Shown here piece after piece: positions 42,000-54,395 of a stretch of DNA of 64,000 nucleotides. The notes beneath the pieces were generated by a model. It did no database searches, was not told the DNA's origin, and worked only from the letters and a program-made list of their open reading frames with translations. The stretch lies in the NCBI GenBank assembly GCA_963971535.1, contig OZ020591.1:17966823-18030822 (forward strand), in the 5' to 3' direction. This stretch comes from Notolepis coatsorum (taxonomy: Eukaryota; Chordata; Actinopteri; Aulopiformes; Paralepididae). Numbering within the stretch: position 1 is the first letter of the stretch; each line of letters begins with the position of its first letter. Both the position numbers and the translations under genes were made by a program.

Positions 42000-44116
42000 T
42001 ATTTTACAGATGTATTATGTTTTTATGGCAGACAAGTGCTCTGATTGGTTGTTGTCCTTTAGATCTGTAGACCCTCAGTTGTGTATAAACTACACGTTAT
42101 GAAGTTATCAGTATTCGCCATGAGCAGCAGGTAGTGATCCGTTATCGGCTGAAAAAACGTCCATACTGTGCATCCCTAATACATATACTGGGCTGTTCAA
42201 TATACAACAGGCTGGCTGATTCTGAACGGAAGAAAGGAATAACTTGAGTGTTTTTCTGCTGTGAAAATACATAATAAACACTGGAGTCAATGAACACCTC
42301 TGCTGGAACGCACCCTTGGAACGCCCCCGAGTCACGTCTTGAAATCAACTTTAGTAATAGCTGGGAGTTACCATGGATAGGAGTCTGAGGCAGGGTGTTG
42401 AAAGACGACGATAAACATTTATTAAACATCAACAGTAACAAACAATTTATTAAACAGTAACAAACAATATGGTTGAAAGACAACGATAAACATCAAGGTC
42501 AACACTCTTTCCATGTTCCACTCAGGGGATGTTGGGGTGAAGTCATGCCTGCAAAAAGAAAATAAATTGTAAACTGTGATATGAAGAAACAAACAAATAG
42601 ATTTCTGTCTACTACAAGGTCATTGGATCAAAGAGATGTCTAACTTCTAGAAAAACTTCTATGAAGCACAATCTCAGGAGGCTCATACAGAACCAAGTGT
42701 TTCACTGTAATGTACATGTACCTTATGTGACAAATAAAACAAAACCTTAATTCATTATATTGTTTAAAATATATAAATCAGTACTACTGAGTAATAATGC
42801 TAATCAGATCATATGTATGTACAGAGTTGTAGTATTATTATGTACATTGATACAGCAGGTATACAAAGACACTATGGTAGTCATACTGGCCAGCAGCGTA
42901 ACTAGTAAGAGTAGGTAAGGGATATGTACAGATATAGATATAGTAGTATCTACAGATATGTAAAAGGTTTATATGCAGTTATATGTACAAACACATGTGG
43001 ATATATATACAGTACATTAAGAATAAATATAATTAGGGTATACACAGCATTATTGTACATGCATGCCATCATACACTTGCCATCCTTCTTATTACTGTGT
43101 TGTGTCATCCAAAAATACTTTAATTTAGAGGTAATTCACACCACGACCATGTTACTATCACAAGATAGCGACTTAACAATAACAACAGGTAATGTTTTGT
43201 ATTCTGGTTGTCACGAGACCGCCGGCCATCTTCGTATAACAGTTAGGGGACAACAAACGGGGTTCTAGATCAAATGTATGCGTTGAGCTGCGTTTTTATT
43301 ACATATTACATACATATTCATTTCATAACATACATAACATACATGTTCATCTCATAACCTTATATAAGACTTTTGATTTGGATTCTTGATTTTCGATTTG
43401 GATTCTAGCTAACGTTACCTAACTAGTAGTAGTACCTAATGTTAGCCTAGCCTGAATGAATGATTGGAAACTTTATTTAACAGATTGCAGAATGGGTACA
43501 ATACAGTACGGCTCAATACACACAATTGTTAAGGGGATGCAGACCAGAGAAAGACTTTCGTCTTGTTTACATCAGGGTCCCCCATTTTCAATTCGTAGTG
43601 GTGCCTGCCGTTAGCCTACCTGTTAATTATTGTTTATCATTGAGATCAAACTTACTGTATCAACTTCAGGCTTCAGCCACCTTCTCTTCTCTTTGTCGTC
43701 GGGAGGAAAGCGGTAATAAGATACCGTTTTGTTGACATCGTTGAACGTTTATTGCAACACGGAACACAGAACTAACTGACTTACCGGAGCCCGGCTTCCT
43801 GGGTTGTTGTGATCACATGACTGACAAAGCCGTGCAGTGATAGGCCAGAAGTCAGTTCGATCACATCCAGCTCGATTGCTTTATCCTGTCCGGGACTCTG
43901 GGTAACCCGGATGTTGGGTTTTTTACGTCGAAATCCACACACCGCAATTTTTTACATCGAATTATATACACCGCAATTATGCATCGAATTTTTTAATGAA
44001 CACTGCATTTTTACATTGAATTTTATTATGCACTCGAAATTTTTTATTAACACTGCATTTTTGGTAAACTCTGAGCAAAAAAATTCAGATACATGATTTT
44101 CAAAGTATTTATTTGC
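42000..44116 (-). repeat. Right TIR body of the IS3EU-like element
   Basis: Reverse complement of about 35,900-39,080 without the private hAT. It contains the paired LINE-A tail (43,454-43,599), the AATAAA/CTTTCAACACC motif (about 42,375-42,430) and a hAT-end fragment (42,108-42,185). Confidence 0.88.
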
Positions 44117-44301
44117 AATGCTATAAATTCGGTGTCTGAAACTATAAATGCGGTGTCTGGAACTATAAATGCGGTGTCTGAAAAAAATTCAGATACATGT
44201 TTTCAAAGTTATTATACATGTTTTCAAAGTAATTATTTTCAATGCTATAAATGCGGTGTCTGATTAAATTCAAATACTTATGGCACTCATTTGCTTCCAT
44301 A

Positions 44302-44535
44302 GCGGTGTGTCAAGAATACATCAGATCTGAATTTCAAAGATACCCAGCGTACAATATGGGTCTAACACAGCTTCACGATGGGGTCTGGAAGCTCGGAGTT
44401 GCTAATAAACAGTTTAAAACATTGTTACTCGACGAGTGGTATTTACAGACCGAACGTCCATCTCCGCCGTTGGTGTCACAGCGCATGCGCACCATGCCGC
44501 GTTCACGTTACTGGGAAGAAGCGGAAGAACCAGAG
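44302..44535 (+). other. Unidentified ORF, second part (left arm of palindrome centre)
   Basis: It continues the frame interrupted at 35,698: CQEYIRSEFQRYPAYNMGLT, QLHDGVWKLGVANKQFKTLL and LDEWYLQTERPSPPLVSQRM. It ends at the palindrome spacer. A perfect GCGCATGCGC (44,481-44,490), the core of an NRF-1 site, lies near its end, as in the inverted copy. No family is recognised. Confidence 0.4.
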
Positions 44536-44722
44536 GACATCTCGTTGCTACAACTAGGAAGCCTTCACGCTTTGACTCTATATATATCTATGGATGAAAC
44601 GCCCACATCCATACTTCCGCAATTCGTGACGCGAAGTGGGAGATATGGGGTCTATAAAAGAATCCCATATGTCCTAGTAGGAATTACCACTAGGAGGCTG
44701 ACGTGAATGGTTTTTCCCAGTC
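44536..44722. other. Central spacer of the giant palindrome
   Basis: About 187 bp of single-copy sequence sit between inverted arms that both end in CGGAAGAACCAG. The forward frame stays open across it (TPTSILPQFVTRSGRYGVYK), but this may be chance. Contains CTATATATATCTATGG. Confidence 0.7.
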
Positions 44723-45135
44723 GGAAACTGGTTCTTCCGCTTCTTCCCAGTAACGTGAACTTGGAATGGTGCGCATGCGCTGTGACACCAACGGCGGAGA
44801 TGGACGTTCGGTCTGTAAATACCACTCGTCGAGTAACAATGTTTTAAACTGTTTATTAGCAACTCCGAGCTTCCAGACCCCATCGTGAAGCTGTGTTAGA
44901 CCCATATTGTACGCTGGGTATCTTTGAAATTCAGATCTGATGTATTCTTGACACACCGCGAGCCCCTTGACGACGCTTGGTCGTTTCTCTACTGGGTGAT
45001 CGGGGCGGGTGGGCAAGTGACTCCGGTCACAAAAGCCACAGGCTTGCAAACCGAAAGTCACGAAAGGGGCTAGGGATAACCGTCCGCCATCTTACCTGGA
45101 TATTGTTTAGGCAGCAACTATGTTTGTCGGCTGTG
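44723..45135 (-). other. Unidentified ORF, right-arm copy (reverse strand)
   Basis: On the reverse strand it runs from leader AATATCCAGGTAAGATGGCGG through FVTFGLQACGFCDRSHLPTR to QTERPSPPLVSQRMRT. It is the longest uninterrupted version of the frame. Compared with D1, about 150 bp between the leader and the FVTFG block are missing. GCGCATGCGC recurs at 44,771-44,780. Product unknown. Confidence 0.4.
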
Positions 45136-45680
45136 CAGCCTAGTTACTGTATACTAACATGATCAGAGAGACTAGTGCAGCCTAGTTACTGTACTAACAT
45201 GATCAGAGAGACTAGTGCAGCATAGTTACTGTACCAACATGATCAGAGGGACTAGTGCAGCCTAGTTACTGTACTAACATGGGGGGCCCTGATGTAAACA
45301 AGACGAAAGTCTTTGGTCTGCATCCCCTTAACAATTGTATGTATTGAGCTGTACTGTACCCATTCTGCAATATGTTAATAAAGTTTTCAATCAATCAATC
45401 AATCAACATGATCAGAGAGACTAAGGAGGCTGGCATCACTAAATACACATACGTGTGGAGGAGATTAGATCACACAAGGCTCAACTACTCTCTTTGTAAC
45501 ACACACACACTCTCCCTGTCTCTCTTACTATGAATGAATGAATGAAAACTTTATTTAACAGATTGCAGAATGGGTACAATACAGTACGGCTCAATACACA
45601 CAATTGTTAAGGGGATGCAGACCAGAAAAAGATGTTTGTTTTGTTTACATCAGGGTCCCCCATTTTCAATTCATAGTGAC
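45125..45680 (-). repeat. 40-bp array and two LINE-A tails, right arm
   Basis: Inverted counterpart of 29,600-29,925 and 21,973-22,116. One 40-bp unit is split by a LINE-A tail (45,281-45,405, forward), and a second tail (45,530-45,678) is reverse. Between them, around 45,500-45,510, is the empty site of LINE-A copies 3 and 4. Confidence 0.85.
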
Positions 45681-45689
45681 ATTCATTCA

Positions 45690-45960
45690 CTATCCCGCAC
45701 ACACACACACACACACAAACACACTATGTCTCTCCGTCTCTCTTACTAGTATCCCACACACACGCACGCACACACACACACACACACACACACTCACAAT
45801 TGCATACACATAGCCTTCACTCCCAGACATATCTACACACACTACCCCACCCCCCTTGCAACTTGTACACATATTCACAAAATACAATCATCTCATATCT
45901 ATGCTCTCCTTTTCTGACACATACACACACACACATACAGCCTTCACTCATATCTCTACG
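45690..45960. repeat. CA-rich microsatellite tract
   Basis: Reverse counterpart of the TG tracts at 21,730 and 33,070, with different repeat lengths. Confidence 0.85.
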
Positions 45961-46013
45961 TCATTCCCAATCATATCTACGTAATGATCTCTGTACATCA
46001 TATCTATATGTAG

Positions 46014-47872
46014 AAGGGTGGATTATCCCTACTTGGTGAGGGTGCTATGCTACTGGCACCACTAGGCACCCCCGGCAGAGCTAAGTCCAGCCGGGTCCCC
46101 GACTGCAGTGTTGAGGTACTAGGCTTAAGGTTAGCAAAGGTGACCTATAGGTCCTTAGGATTTACTGACCCAGGACTGGTGTACTGGTCCTTCCTGCCTC
46201 TTAAGGGCAATACTCGGTAACCCCTAATCACCCACGCTCCCCTAGTACGCTCCACACCCCCTCACACCCGGTGGAAGTAGTGGTTGGTGTATTTCTCCCC
46301 AAAGCAGTACCATACCTGAAATTAACACCTACCCTGCTGGGTGAAATACAGGGTATTGAAAGTAGTTAAGACAGTACGACACCATGAAACCACACGCACA
46401 CAGCGAATCCAAAATCAATCTCACTTTACTGAAAAAAGAAAGGAAAGGAGCAGTTACATTAAACATGTTATTACAATTATCTCCAATGTTAATTAAATGG
46501 TGCACGTTCCCTTTAAGGAGGTGCTGCAGCAGCACAATGCAGAACTGGTACAAATCACGGTTCAACCCCGCGGGTAACCTAGAATGTGTACATACAAAGT
46601 GGGCCCACACCTGTACTAAGCCGGCACATTAAAGTTACTATCAAAAGAAAAGAATAAATAAAAGAATAAAGAAAACCCTGTTGGAGCGCCCGGTCGTAGC
46701 TTGGGGACGTTGTGGCCGCAAACACAATGGCCCTTTCACTCCCTTGAGAGCCTGAGCAAATAAAAGGCTGTATTCCAGAGACCAGGAGAAAGCACGGGTT
46801 GTCCCTTTAATGAACACGCGTGCCTAGCAAAGTTTGCCGCCACGGCGCTAACTAACACTGGCAAGTTCACGTTACACAGTCTACCCGTGGCTGGCTTTAG
46901 CACGCATGTAGCATGAAGTCGGTGCTCCTCTTGCGATAAAAGGGGTCTCTGTAGACCGTCACCTGGTTCACCCACGGCCGGGATGATGTGGGTAGTCAGT
47001 AGGTGGTCTGCTGGAAGCCTTGGGTTGAATCGTCCTCCTTCCATGGGTAGCTTGGGGCGCGCAATGAGCTGAGCTAACGGGCTAACTCACGGTGAACGTT
47101 ACCTAATAGCCGGTGCGGCTACCTGAGCTCACGACCTAGACTTCTAATTCGCAGAGTCTTCTCGTCCTCTCACGTGGCGTGGGTCGGTTGACCGTTCTCT
47201 TCGCTGGCGCGACGTCTCAATACTATACACTTTATACTATATACTTATACACTATACACAGCGTTACACTTAAGTCACTGGGCCACTTTATTAGCCGTTA
47301 GCTTGATGCTTGCAGGAGCTCGCTATCGCACACCTGCTCTCGTCCACGGTCAGCGCAGAGAGAGGGCGTGTTCCTGGCTTCTTCGTGACTTCCACCTGTA
47401 CACCGGACGTCGTTCTTCTGACCACCAGTCTGACTATCCCGCAGCACCCCCTAGTGTTCGTCCTGCCAGGGAACATATCACAAAGTCCTGTTGAATGTCT
47501 GTCTTGATTCACAGATCTGTTCACAGACACATTCATGTGTCTACATATAATTCATATTATGTATGTCAATGTTCTTCCACTTAGTTTAGTCTACTCCTGT
47601 ATAAATACTTTGTTAGCTCGCCATTCTAGATCTGGGCTATTCGGCCATTGCTGTAAGCTAGGTCTCTCCATGTTGCAACATGTCATTCTGTCAGTAAACT
47701 CTATCCTTAATCAAAGACTGTTGTCTGCCTCTGAATAATATCAAGTTATTCCACAATAGCTCTTAACAGCATTGATCTGTTAGCTAAACAGAGGCAGACA
47801 GATGATTAATTGGGTCTAATGCATGAATAATAATAATAGGCCTACAGTAGCCTATATTGTTTGTATAATAAG
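46014..47872 (-). other. Unclassified arm-shared block, right arm (uninterrupted version)
   Basis: Equivalent to 14,279-19,127 without private insertions. It shows empty sites for the hAT at 19,136 (46,006-46,013), for both Mutator-like elements (46,265-46,273 and 46,976-46,984) and for the hAT at 14,548 (about 47,614-47,621). I recognise no gene. A duplicate of 46,013-46,254 is at 31,565-31,806. Confidence 0.6.
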
Positions 47873-47897
47873 TGAGATATAAATTAATATACATTTT

Positions 47898-48878
47898 AAA
47901 GTTCCGATACCAGTATCGGAAATGCCGCCGATACTGCCTAAAATGCTGGTATCGGCGAGTACCCTCTAATGCTGCGCTCCGATACCACGTAATTTATCAA
48001 CACTGCGGTCTGAGTGAGCATTATAAAACAAACGTGTGTTTAACCGACCGTGAATTAAAGTGTCAATGCTGTTTGTCATTTTAACAGCAGATACTTTCTT
48101 AAATGCCATCCTCCCGACAGAGCGGTGTTGACGGGGAGCTCAGATGGGTTTGCTTGGTGGTGTTATTAGCATTGAACAGCTAACCGAAAGCTAGCATTAA
48201 CTAATGTTAAAGGTTTAGCCATAACGTTATCTTGGCTAAAGTTGGGGCTATTCATAATCCAGCAATAATGGCTGCAGACCTGCAAGCAAAGTACAGCAAG
48301 TTGGCAAAGGAGTATTCCAACGTAAATCACATTTTCACCAGTAACGTTAGTCTTTCCATCTGCCGGTAGCTCATGCTAGCTAACCTAGCTCACGTTAGCG
48401 TCGTCACTGAACCACCTCGCGTACACAATTAATGACATGTTGCGGACAGCCATATCAGTGACAATGTTTAGCTTTTAGTGCCAAATGATAAGAGTCTGAG
48501 GCGGAGTCTCAAAAGAGAATGTTGAATATTTATTGTGCAAAATTCACAACAGAGCCTCTACTACTAACTGAACCGGAGCCTTCTGGTAGCAAGTGCAGCA
48601 ACTAATAATGTCTGTGTGGATCATTGGAGTAGGGTATATCTGCAGTGCTGCAGCCCCACTCATTGATTAATGATACTAATACAAATCTATACAATCACCT
48701 GTTGTTGAATAAATACCATTACTTTCTAGTTATTACAAAAAAACAGTATATAAAACAGTAGCTGTATATATATATTTTTTTAATGTATGCACTGGTATCG
48801 GATCAGTATCGGTATCGACCCAAAGCTTAGGTATCGGAATCGGATCGGAAAGGAAAAAATGGTATCGGAACATCTCTA
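47898..48878 (+). mobile_element. hAT-like element (TAGAGATGTTCCGATACC end), right arm only, left end lost
   Basis: The right end reads GGTATCGGAACATCTCTA. The left side begins inside the TIR (AGTTCCGATACCAGTATCGG), so the first bases and the TSD are lost. The left arm (13,100-13,106) is uninterrupted there. The interior 47,945-48,385 was copied to 31,807-32,262. It contains another AATAAA motif instance at about 48,490-48,535. Confidence 0.7.
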
Positions 48879-48948
48879 CTGGACACAAATTTCCAATGAA
48901 AAACTTAATTTTACACATGTAACAGTGAATACAAACCTTATTGTAATG

Positions 48949-49085
48949 TGATTGATTGATTGAACATTTGATTAAGCAGAATGGGTACAATACAATACAG
49001 CTCAATACACACAATTGTTAAGGGGATGCAGACCAGAGAAAGACTTTCGTCTTGTTTACATCAGGGTCCCCCATTTTCAATTCAT
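48949..49085 (-). mobile_element. LINE-A 3' tail, reverse, right arm
   Basis: Counterpart of 12,883-13,024. Confidence 0.85.
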
Positions 49086-49209
49086 CTTAACCAGGGTTTC
49101 CCATTAATTACTCAAGTTAAAGCCATTGCTATTGTTAGGCTTTGGTTCCAGAGCACATTTCTTATAAGACTTGTGGAACATTAATGCCGGTGTATAATGT
49201 GACAATTCT

Positions 49210-49697
49210 TTATTTTTTTTTAATCCTCTTTTTCTCCTCCTGATTTTTCTGTGTTTTTCCTCCCATCCCAATTTAGTCGTTATGCCAATTCCCCCCTCCC
49301 CTACCTGGTCGTTGCACGCATGTGCCCCCTACTGGTCGTTCTAGGGAGCCCTGAGGTCTATCGCATGCTTCTCGATATGGAGACAGCCAGCTGCTCTCTT
49401 TTCACCTGCCAGCGCGGACTCTCATTGGCGAGGAGTAACGTGTAGGAGGCTCACACTGCCCCCGCCCTCTCCTGTCTTTTGCTGTGCAGACCTGCACCTG
49501 TGCCCTGTCCGACCTGTAGGAGTCGCTGTCCACAACGTCCAGATTACCACCCCATCGACTTCCCTCCCGCTAACTCTGCCAATTGAGTTAGTATGACGGC
49601 CGGCCCAAGCCGGAGGCAACGCTGACAGCCGGAGTCGATACCGGTGTCTCGTGCGTTGGTGACGAGCACAATGTCCGCTCCGCCACCCAGCCGCCTT
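49210..49697 (-). mobile_element. tRNA-derived SINE, right arm
   Basis: TSD ATGTGACAATTCT on both sides (about 49,197-49,209 and 49,698-49,710). The body matches the other SINEs (CCCATCCCAATTTAGTCGTT, GTAGGAGTCGCTGTCCACAA) with a poorer box B. Only a 3' remnant remains in the left arm near 12,728-12,746. Confidence 0.85.
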
Positions 49698-49804
49698 TAT
49701 GTGACAATTCTACGTAGATTGCCTAACTGATTAACACTAGCCATCATAGCTAACGTTACAGTAGCCGGTAGACTGTCCCTGACCAAATATAGTCAGGAAT
49801 AAAT

Positions 49805-52800
49805 TAGGGGTGGAACGGTTCACAAAATCCACGGTTCAGTTCGTATCACGGTTTTGGGCAGGGCTCCAGACTAACTTTTTTCACCACCGTCCCAGAACCG
49901 TCCCGAAATACAATTTTAACCGTCCCAAAGTGAATGTAACCGTCCCAAAAATCAAATGTATTTTCTTTACTTTGGTTTTGTCGTCTATAGTTGTTATTGC
50001 CATAAGAAACACCATTCAGAGAAGGGGAGAATAAATTGATTTAGTCAAAAGGCTCCCATGGTGGAAAGATTTCACAAGAATAAAAAGTGTTTAACAAGGT
50101 GCTAGTATAGGGATATTTGGTCACGGTGCTGTTATAGTCAACCAATTGGAGCCATGTTGATTATTCCTTCCATAGGAAAATATGTTTAAATGTATTTTAT
50201 TTCGTTTTAGTTTTTTTTGTTATTACAAATGTGTGTTTATGGTTGAAAATGTTAGAGATAAATAAAGATCAAATCAAATCTAACTGAATAAGTTATCCCT
50301 CTTCTAACAAGAAAGAAAAACGTAGTTTAGCTTTAAACTATATAATGTAATTGCGTCCAGAGATTCCACCTTTGATAACTAAAGTAATGACACTTGACTA
50401 GTAATGAAACATGTACCTTAGATCGCGCTGTCCTCCTGGTCGATATTGATAATTGCTGCTAAATTCCAGCGGGCCCTCCTCACTGAATATGGATTCATTG
50501 TGTAGCTGAAGTGAAGTTTGCCTATAGGGCTGTCGTCTATTTCTCCGCGTTCGTTTAGATAAATGTAACGTTATGCCAATTAACTCGCAATAGTAGTAAC
50601 ATTACGTGTTAGTATAGAGTCGAATAGAAATCCTTTAATAATCAAGAGGGAAATTCGGCACTACAGAGCAGACTATGTATCGCTCACATTGAACAACAAT
50701 AAACATTTAGGTCAATAGGACTAAAATAGGAATAACAATATAATAATATTAAAAATAAGAATAAAATAGTGTGAACTATGGATTAATCAGTGGCAGTCTG
50801 ATACGTTAGTCAGTAACGTTAGCTAGCAATAAGCAGCTATAACTAGAACGCGTCGATAACTGTATACAGTTCCAATAGACTAACATTACACTTCTGTGAT
50901 TTAAATGTGTCCTCCTCACCTTAGACTCAGGGGTAGTATTGCTGGATGCAGTTCCCTGTTGGTCATTTTGGGTCTGTGTTTATCCTCTTCAAATAGCGCA
51001 GCATGTTTGCGGTGCTCTCTTCACTGAGAGGATGCCACAGTATAGCGCGCGTTTTTAAAAAATTTTTTTTTTAACATTCTGATCTTTCCGCGGTTCTTGT
51101 ACAGTGGTCTCGTGCCGTGCGACTGTCAATTACCAGCTGTCATTCACTGTCAACCAGGGTTAAATACCAGTGGAGAAAGCCTAGGTAAGAGAGATTTCCC
51201 TCACCTGTTAACACGTTTTTCTTTTTCGATGCAAGATTCATTTGGGGTGTGACGCTTCTGCAGCGCGACGAGATGAGATGAGAGGTGGGTAGGAGTTTGA
51301 TGCTGGATTAGCGTATCGCTGCGTTGGGAGGCGGAGATAGTCATTGGATTTGGCAAATCACGCTACGTTTAGACTTCAGTGAACTTAGTCAGCACGAGAC
51401 ATTCACCATTTGACAGCAATATATGCACGCACTGACAGTCGGCCAATTGACATTTCCTGTGAAAAAAAAATCCTCTCCGTCCCGGTTGCGTCCCAGAAAA
51501 GATTTCTGTTCGTCCCAAATCAATATTTGATCGTCCCCGGGACGACGGGACATCGTTAGTCTCGAGCCCTGGTTTTGGGGCCACGGTTTTCGATTTGGTT
51601 CGGTATACGTTGTTTTTTATTGAAACATGTTTGAACACTTCAAAAATACCATACATCAGCATAAGATATATAGCCTAAAAATAATCCAACTTTTCAGTTA
51701 TTCTCAAGGACGTAGTCATGCAAAAACTGAAAGAATGAGGCAGTTTGACATCAGGCACAACATTTTGACAGTGACCAGTTAGAGCTAGGAGAGATTTTGG
51801 TACAGCAAGAGGGGAGGCATTGCTGATTTAAACATGCTTCTCATTTATTTGGTAAAAAATAAGGTTTACAGCGGTTTGCCTTAAATAATGTTTGGCACAC
51901 TAAGTCCGAACTGACTGAAAAATATAGGCTACATTGGTCAAAGTATTAACTTAGTGCAAACAAACGAAATTATTAAACCTTTCTATTTTTGTGGCCACAT
52001 TATATACAAAGGCCATCAACATAAAGTATGCATATGCTCAACCAGCACTAGACTTTCTTTTCTTTAAAATAAACGTAAAAAAAACAATGTCAACAATGTT
52101 TAAATTCCCTGATTGTCAGTTCTTAACCCTTTCACTGCCGCACTACCAAACGGTTAACCCTTTCACTGAGACAATACACAGAAGGTTAATGGAAAGATTA
52201 GTTTTCCGCTTGAAATTAAAGTGCAGTAATACAATGAAAGGAATATGGCTGGATTTATTATGTCACTGTTATTTAAAATAAATAAACAAACTAATTAGAA
52301 GGCCATCAATATAAAATGCAGCATAAATCAAACACTACTGTTTCAAAACAACACTGTTCTGTTCATTCTATTTTTAAAATATGTACATTGTCTGTCTACA
52401 TTTATTTAGACTAACATTATTTAAATATTGAGTGCAACACAGTAATTGTGAAACTGTGGTGGATTAACGTAATTCACCCACGGAACTGTCTATGGGTTGG
52501 GGGGTCCACACGGACAATTTAGCGTGTGGTACCTTACTACCTTCGTACCTTCTCGAATCTACCTCCAGTGGAAGTAGAGTAGAGTCTAATCGAGTTGATA
52601 CCATGCAGTGGAAAAGCAGCAATAGTCCCGGATGGATAGTTAGTAAGTAAACACAGTTGTATGTTGGCCTTCTTGGGTGTTGAATAAACGCCTAGCATTG
52701 TCTTTCGACACCCCACCTCAGACTCTCATTTTCTTCTCTGCTAGCTACGGTAACACTTCATTGATGTCTGATAATGATTTCACTGGCTGTATTGGAGCTG

Positions 52801-53098
52801 GCGGGCTACCATAGTTAAACGTGCATTGTACTTGTAGCGTCACAAACCGTGCTAACGTTATGGCAAGATGTGTGTAGGCCTATGTTAATGCCTGTTTTTA
52901 AAGTCGTAATGAAGATTGATTTATATTGCGCTTGCCATTTCCACAAACTTTCTACGAACTGACTAGCACCTGCTGCTGCAGCCGAATTAAATGAAGATTT
53001 CTTTTGCACATCCCCTGAACCGAACAATACACCATGCCCCGAACCGTGGAGGTCGTGCCGAACGGTGTACGGTTTGAATGCGTACCGTTCCACCCCTA
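49805..53098 (-). mobile_element. hAT element shared with 11,054, enlarged by a nested hAT
   Basis: Flanked by GAATAAAT (49,797-49,804; 53,099-53,106), the complement of the left-arm TSD, so it is the same ancestral insertion. It contains 49,859-51,571. Confidence 0.92.
49859..51571 (+). mobile_element. hAT (CAGGGCTCCAGACTAAC ends) nested in hAT, right arm only
   Basis: Ends CAGGGCTCCAGACTAAC and GTTAGTCTCGAGCCCTG are flanked by the exact 8-bp TSD GTTTTGGG (49,851-49,858; 51,572-51,579). The left-arm hAT keeps one uninterrupted copy near 12,580-12,600. Short repeated ACCGTCCCA units lie near both ends. No transposase was recognised over 1.7 kb. Confidence 0.93.
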
Positions 53099-54395
53099 GA
53101 ATAAATACATGGGGGAATAGATCCACAGATTGAAGATGCTGTGCAACTTAGATGTGATCTGTTTAAAACCTCTTCCACCCGACGGGACCGGTACAGGTGC
53201 CGAAATTACATCTGGTCATAAATCAATATTTTCCAGACTGTTCTATAAAAGTAGCAATTTTTTTTTCAAACGTATTCAAGTATAAACATCATAACCATGT
53301 CACAACAGCATGTATAATGTATATTATCATCAATACGTTTGTTTAGGAATAGGTTAAAGTGTTGGATCGATTTTCCTCTTTGAAATGTCTGTATATTCCG
53401 CAAGAGGCGACCATTTTGTAAAACCTTGAATCATGGGAATTGTCGGTTTTTGTGGCCATTTTGTAATAGACATCGCTATCTGTCGATCAGCGTTGGAATT
53501 TTTCAAAACTACACTTCCTGTAAGTTTCTATGGGGTTCAAGGTTCAAAGTTCTGTATGGATTATTTCAATAACTGTTATTATTCGGGATAATTCTACCAC
53601 AAAAGGTAACGTTTTTGACAAATATTGAAACGCAGTTAGTTTCTCTTCCCTATTGTTAGCATGCAGCAACAATTAGATCTGAAATTAGTTTCAAAACGGT
53701 TGCACTGTGGTAAAAATAAAAGTACAGTCGATTTCATTATCTGTTCCTATGCACGCCTGGTGATACTAAATCCAAATTGAACTCGGGCATTTGAAAGATA
53801 ATATGTATATATATTAGTGCTTTCAATCGATTAAAATATTTAATCTGATTAATCTCATGATTGTCCATAGTTAACCCACGATCAATCGCAAATTAATCGC
53901 ATCTTCTTTAAATTTTTTTATCTACCTTAACACTTTCCTTGCCTAAAACGCTGTACATCGATATTGCCCGCCATGCGAATTCTGCCAATAACGCTGTCCA
54001 GCGATTCTGAGATCAATATTTAATTTTTTCGCCATGGCATTCATAATTCATATATACACCCGCAACGCTGCAGCTGGACCCTAAAGGTGAAGGCAACGAC
54101 GGCTCAATACCGCTGCCTGGTGGATGGTCGGGCGAGTTACACTCGCCTACAGGATATGGCTGGTGTGCGTCGATTAAACTCATCCGGCCGTCAGATATCG
54201 TTGCATGAGGGGCGGTCAGGTGGTGTAGCGGAGATTGCGCTTGTCACCAACGCAGGAGACGCTGGGTTCGAGCCCAGCTCTCGGCGTTGCTACCAGCTTG
54301 GCTGGCCGTTCATAGTCTAATACAATTGGCAGTATTTAGGGGGTGGGAAAGCTGGCGGGTGGGAATCTGGTGTTGTGGACAACGACGCCTACAGG

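Larger units (their letters stand above)
35699..44301 (+). mobile_element. 8.6-kb palindromic DNA transposon, IS3EU-like, 6-bp TSD
   Basis: Termini TATGGAAGCAAATGAG and CTCATTTGCTTCCATA are flanked by the 6-bp TSD GCGGTG (35,693-35,698; 44,302-44,307); D1 holds the empty site at about 30,254-30,259. The TIRs are enormous: 35,699 to about 40,690 against about 41,046-44,301 reversed, with a hAT private to the left TIR and a deletion in the right one. The centre carries exons of an rve-like DDE integrase. Known IS3EU elements of fish have 6-bp TSDs, TAY/RTA ends and an IS3-type integrase, which fits. Polintons also make 6-bp TSDs, but I see no polymerase, protease or capsid-type frame and the ends are not AG/CT. 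Confidence 0.8.

Noticed and set aside
35699-44301. Polinton or other virus-like identity for the 6-bp-TSD element
   Set aside because: No polymerase, protease, packaging or capsid-like frames are visible, and ends are TAT/ATA, unlike the AG/CT of Polintons.
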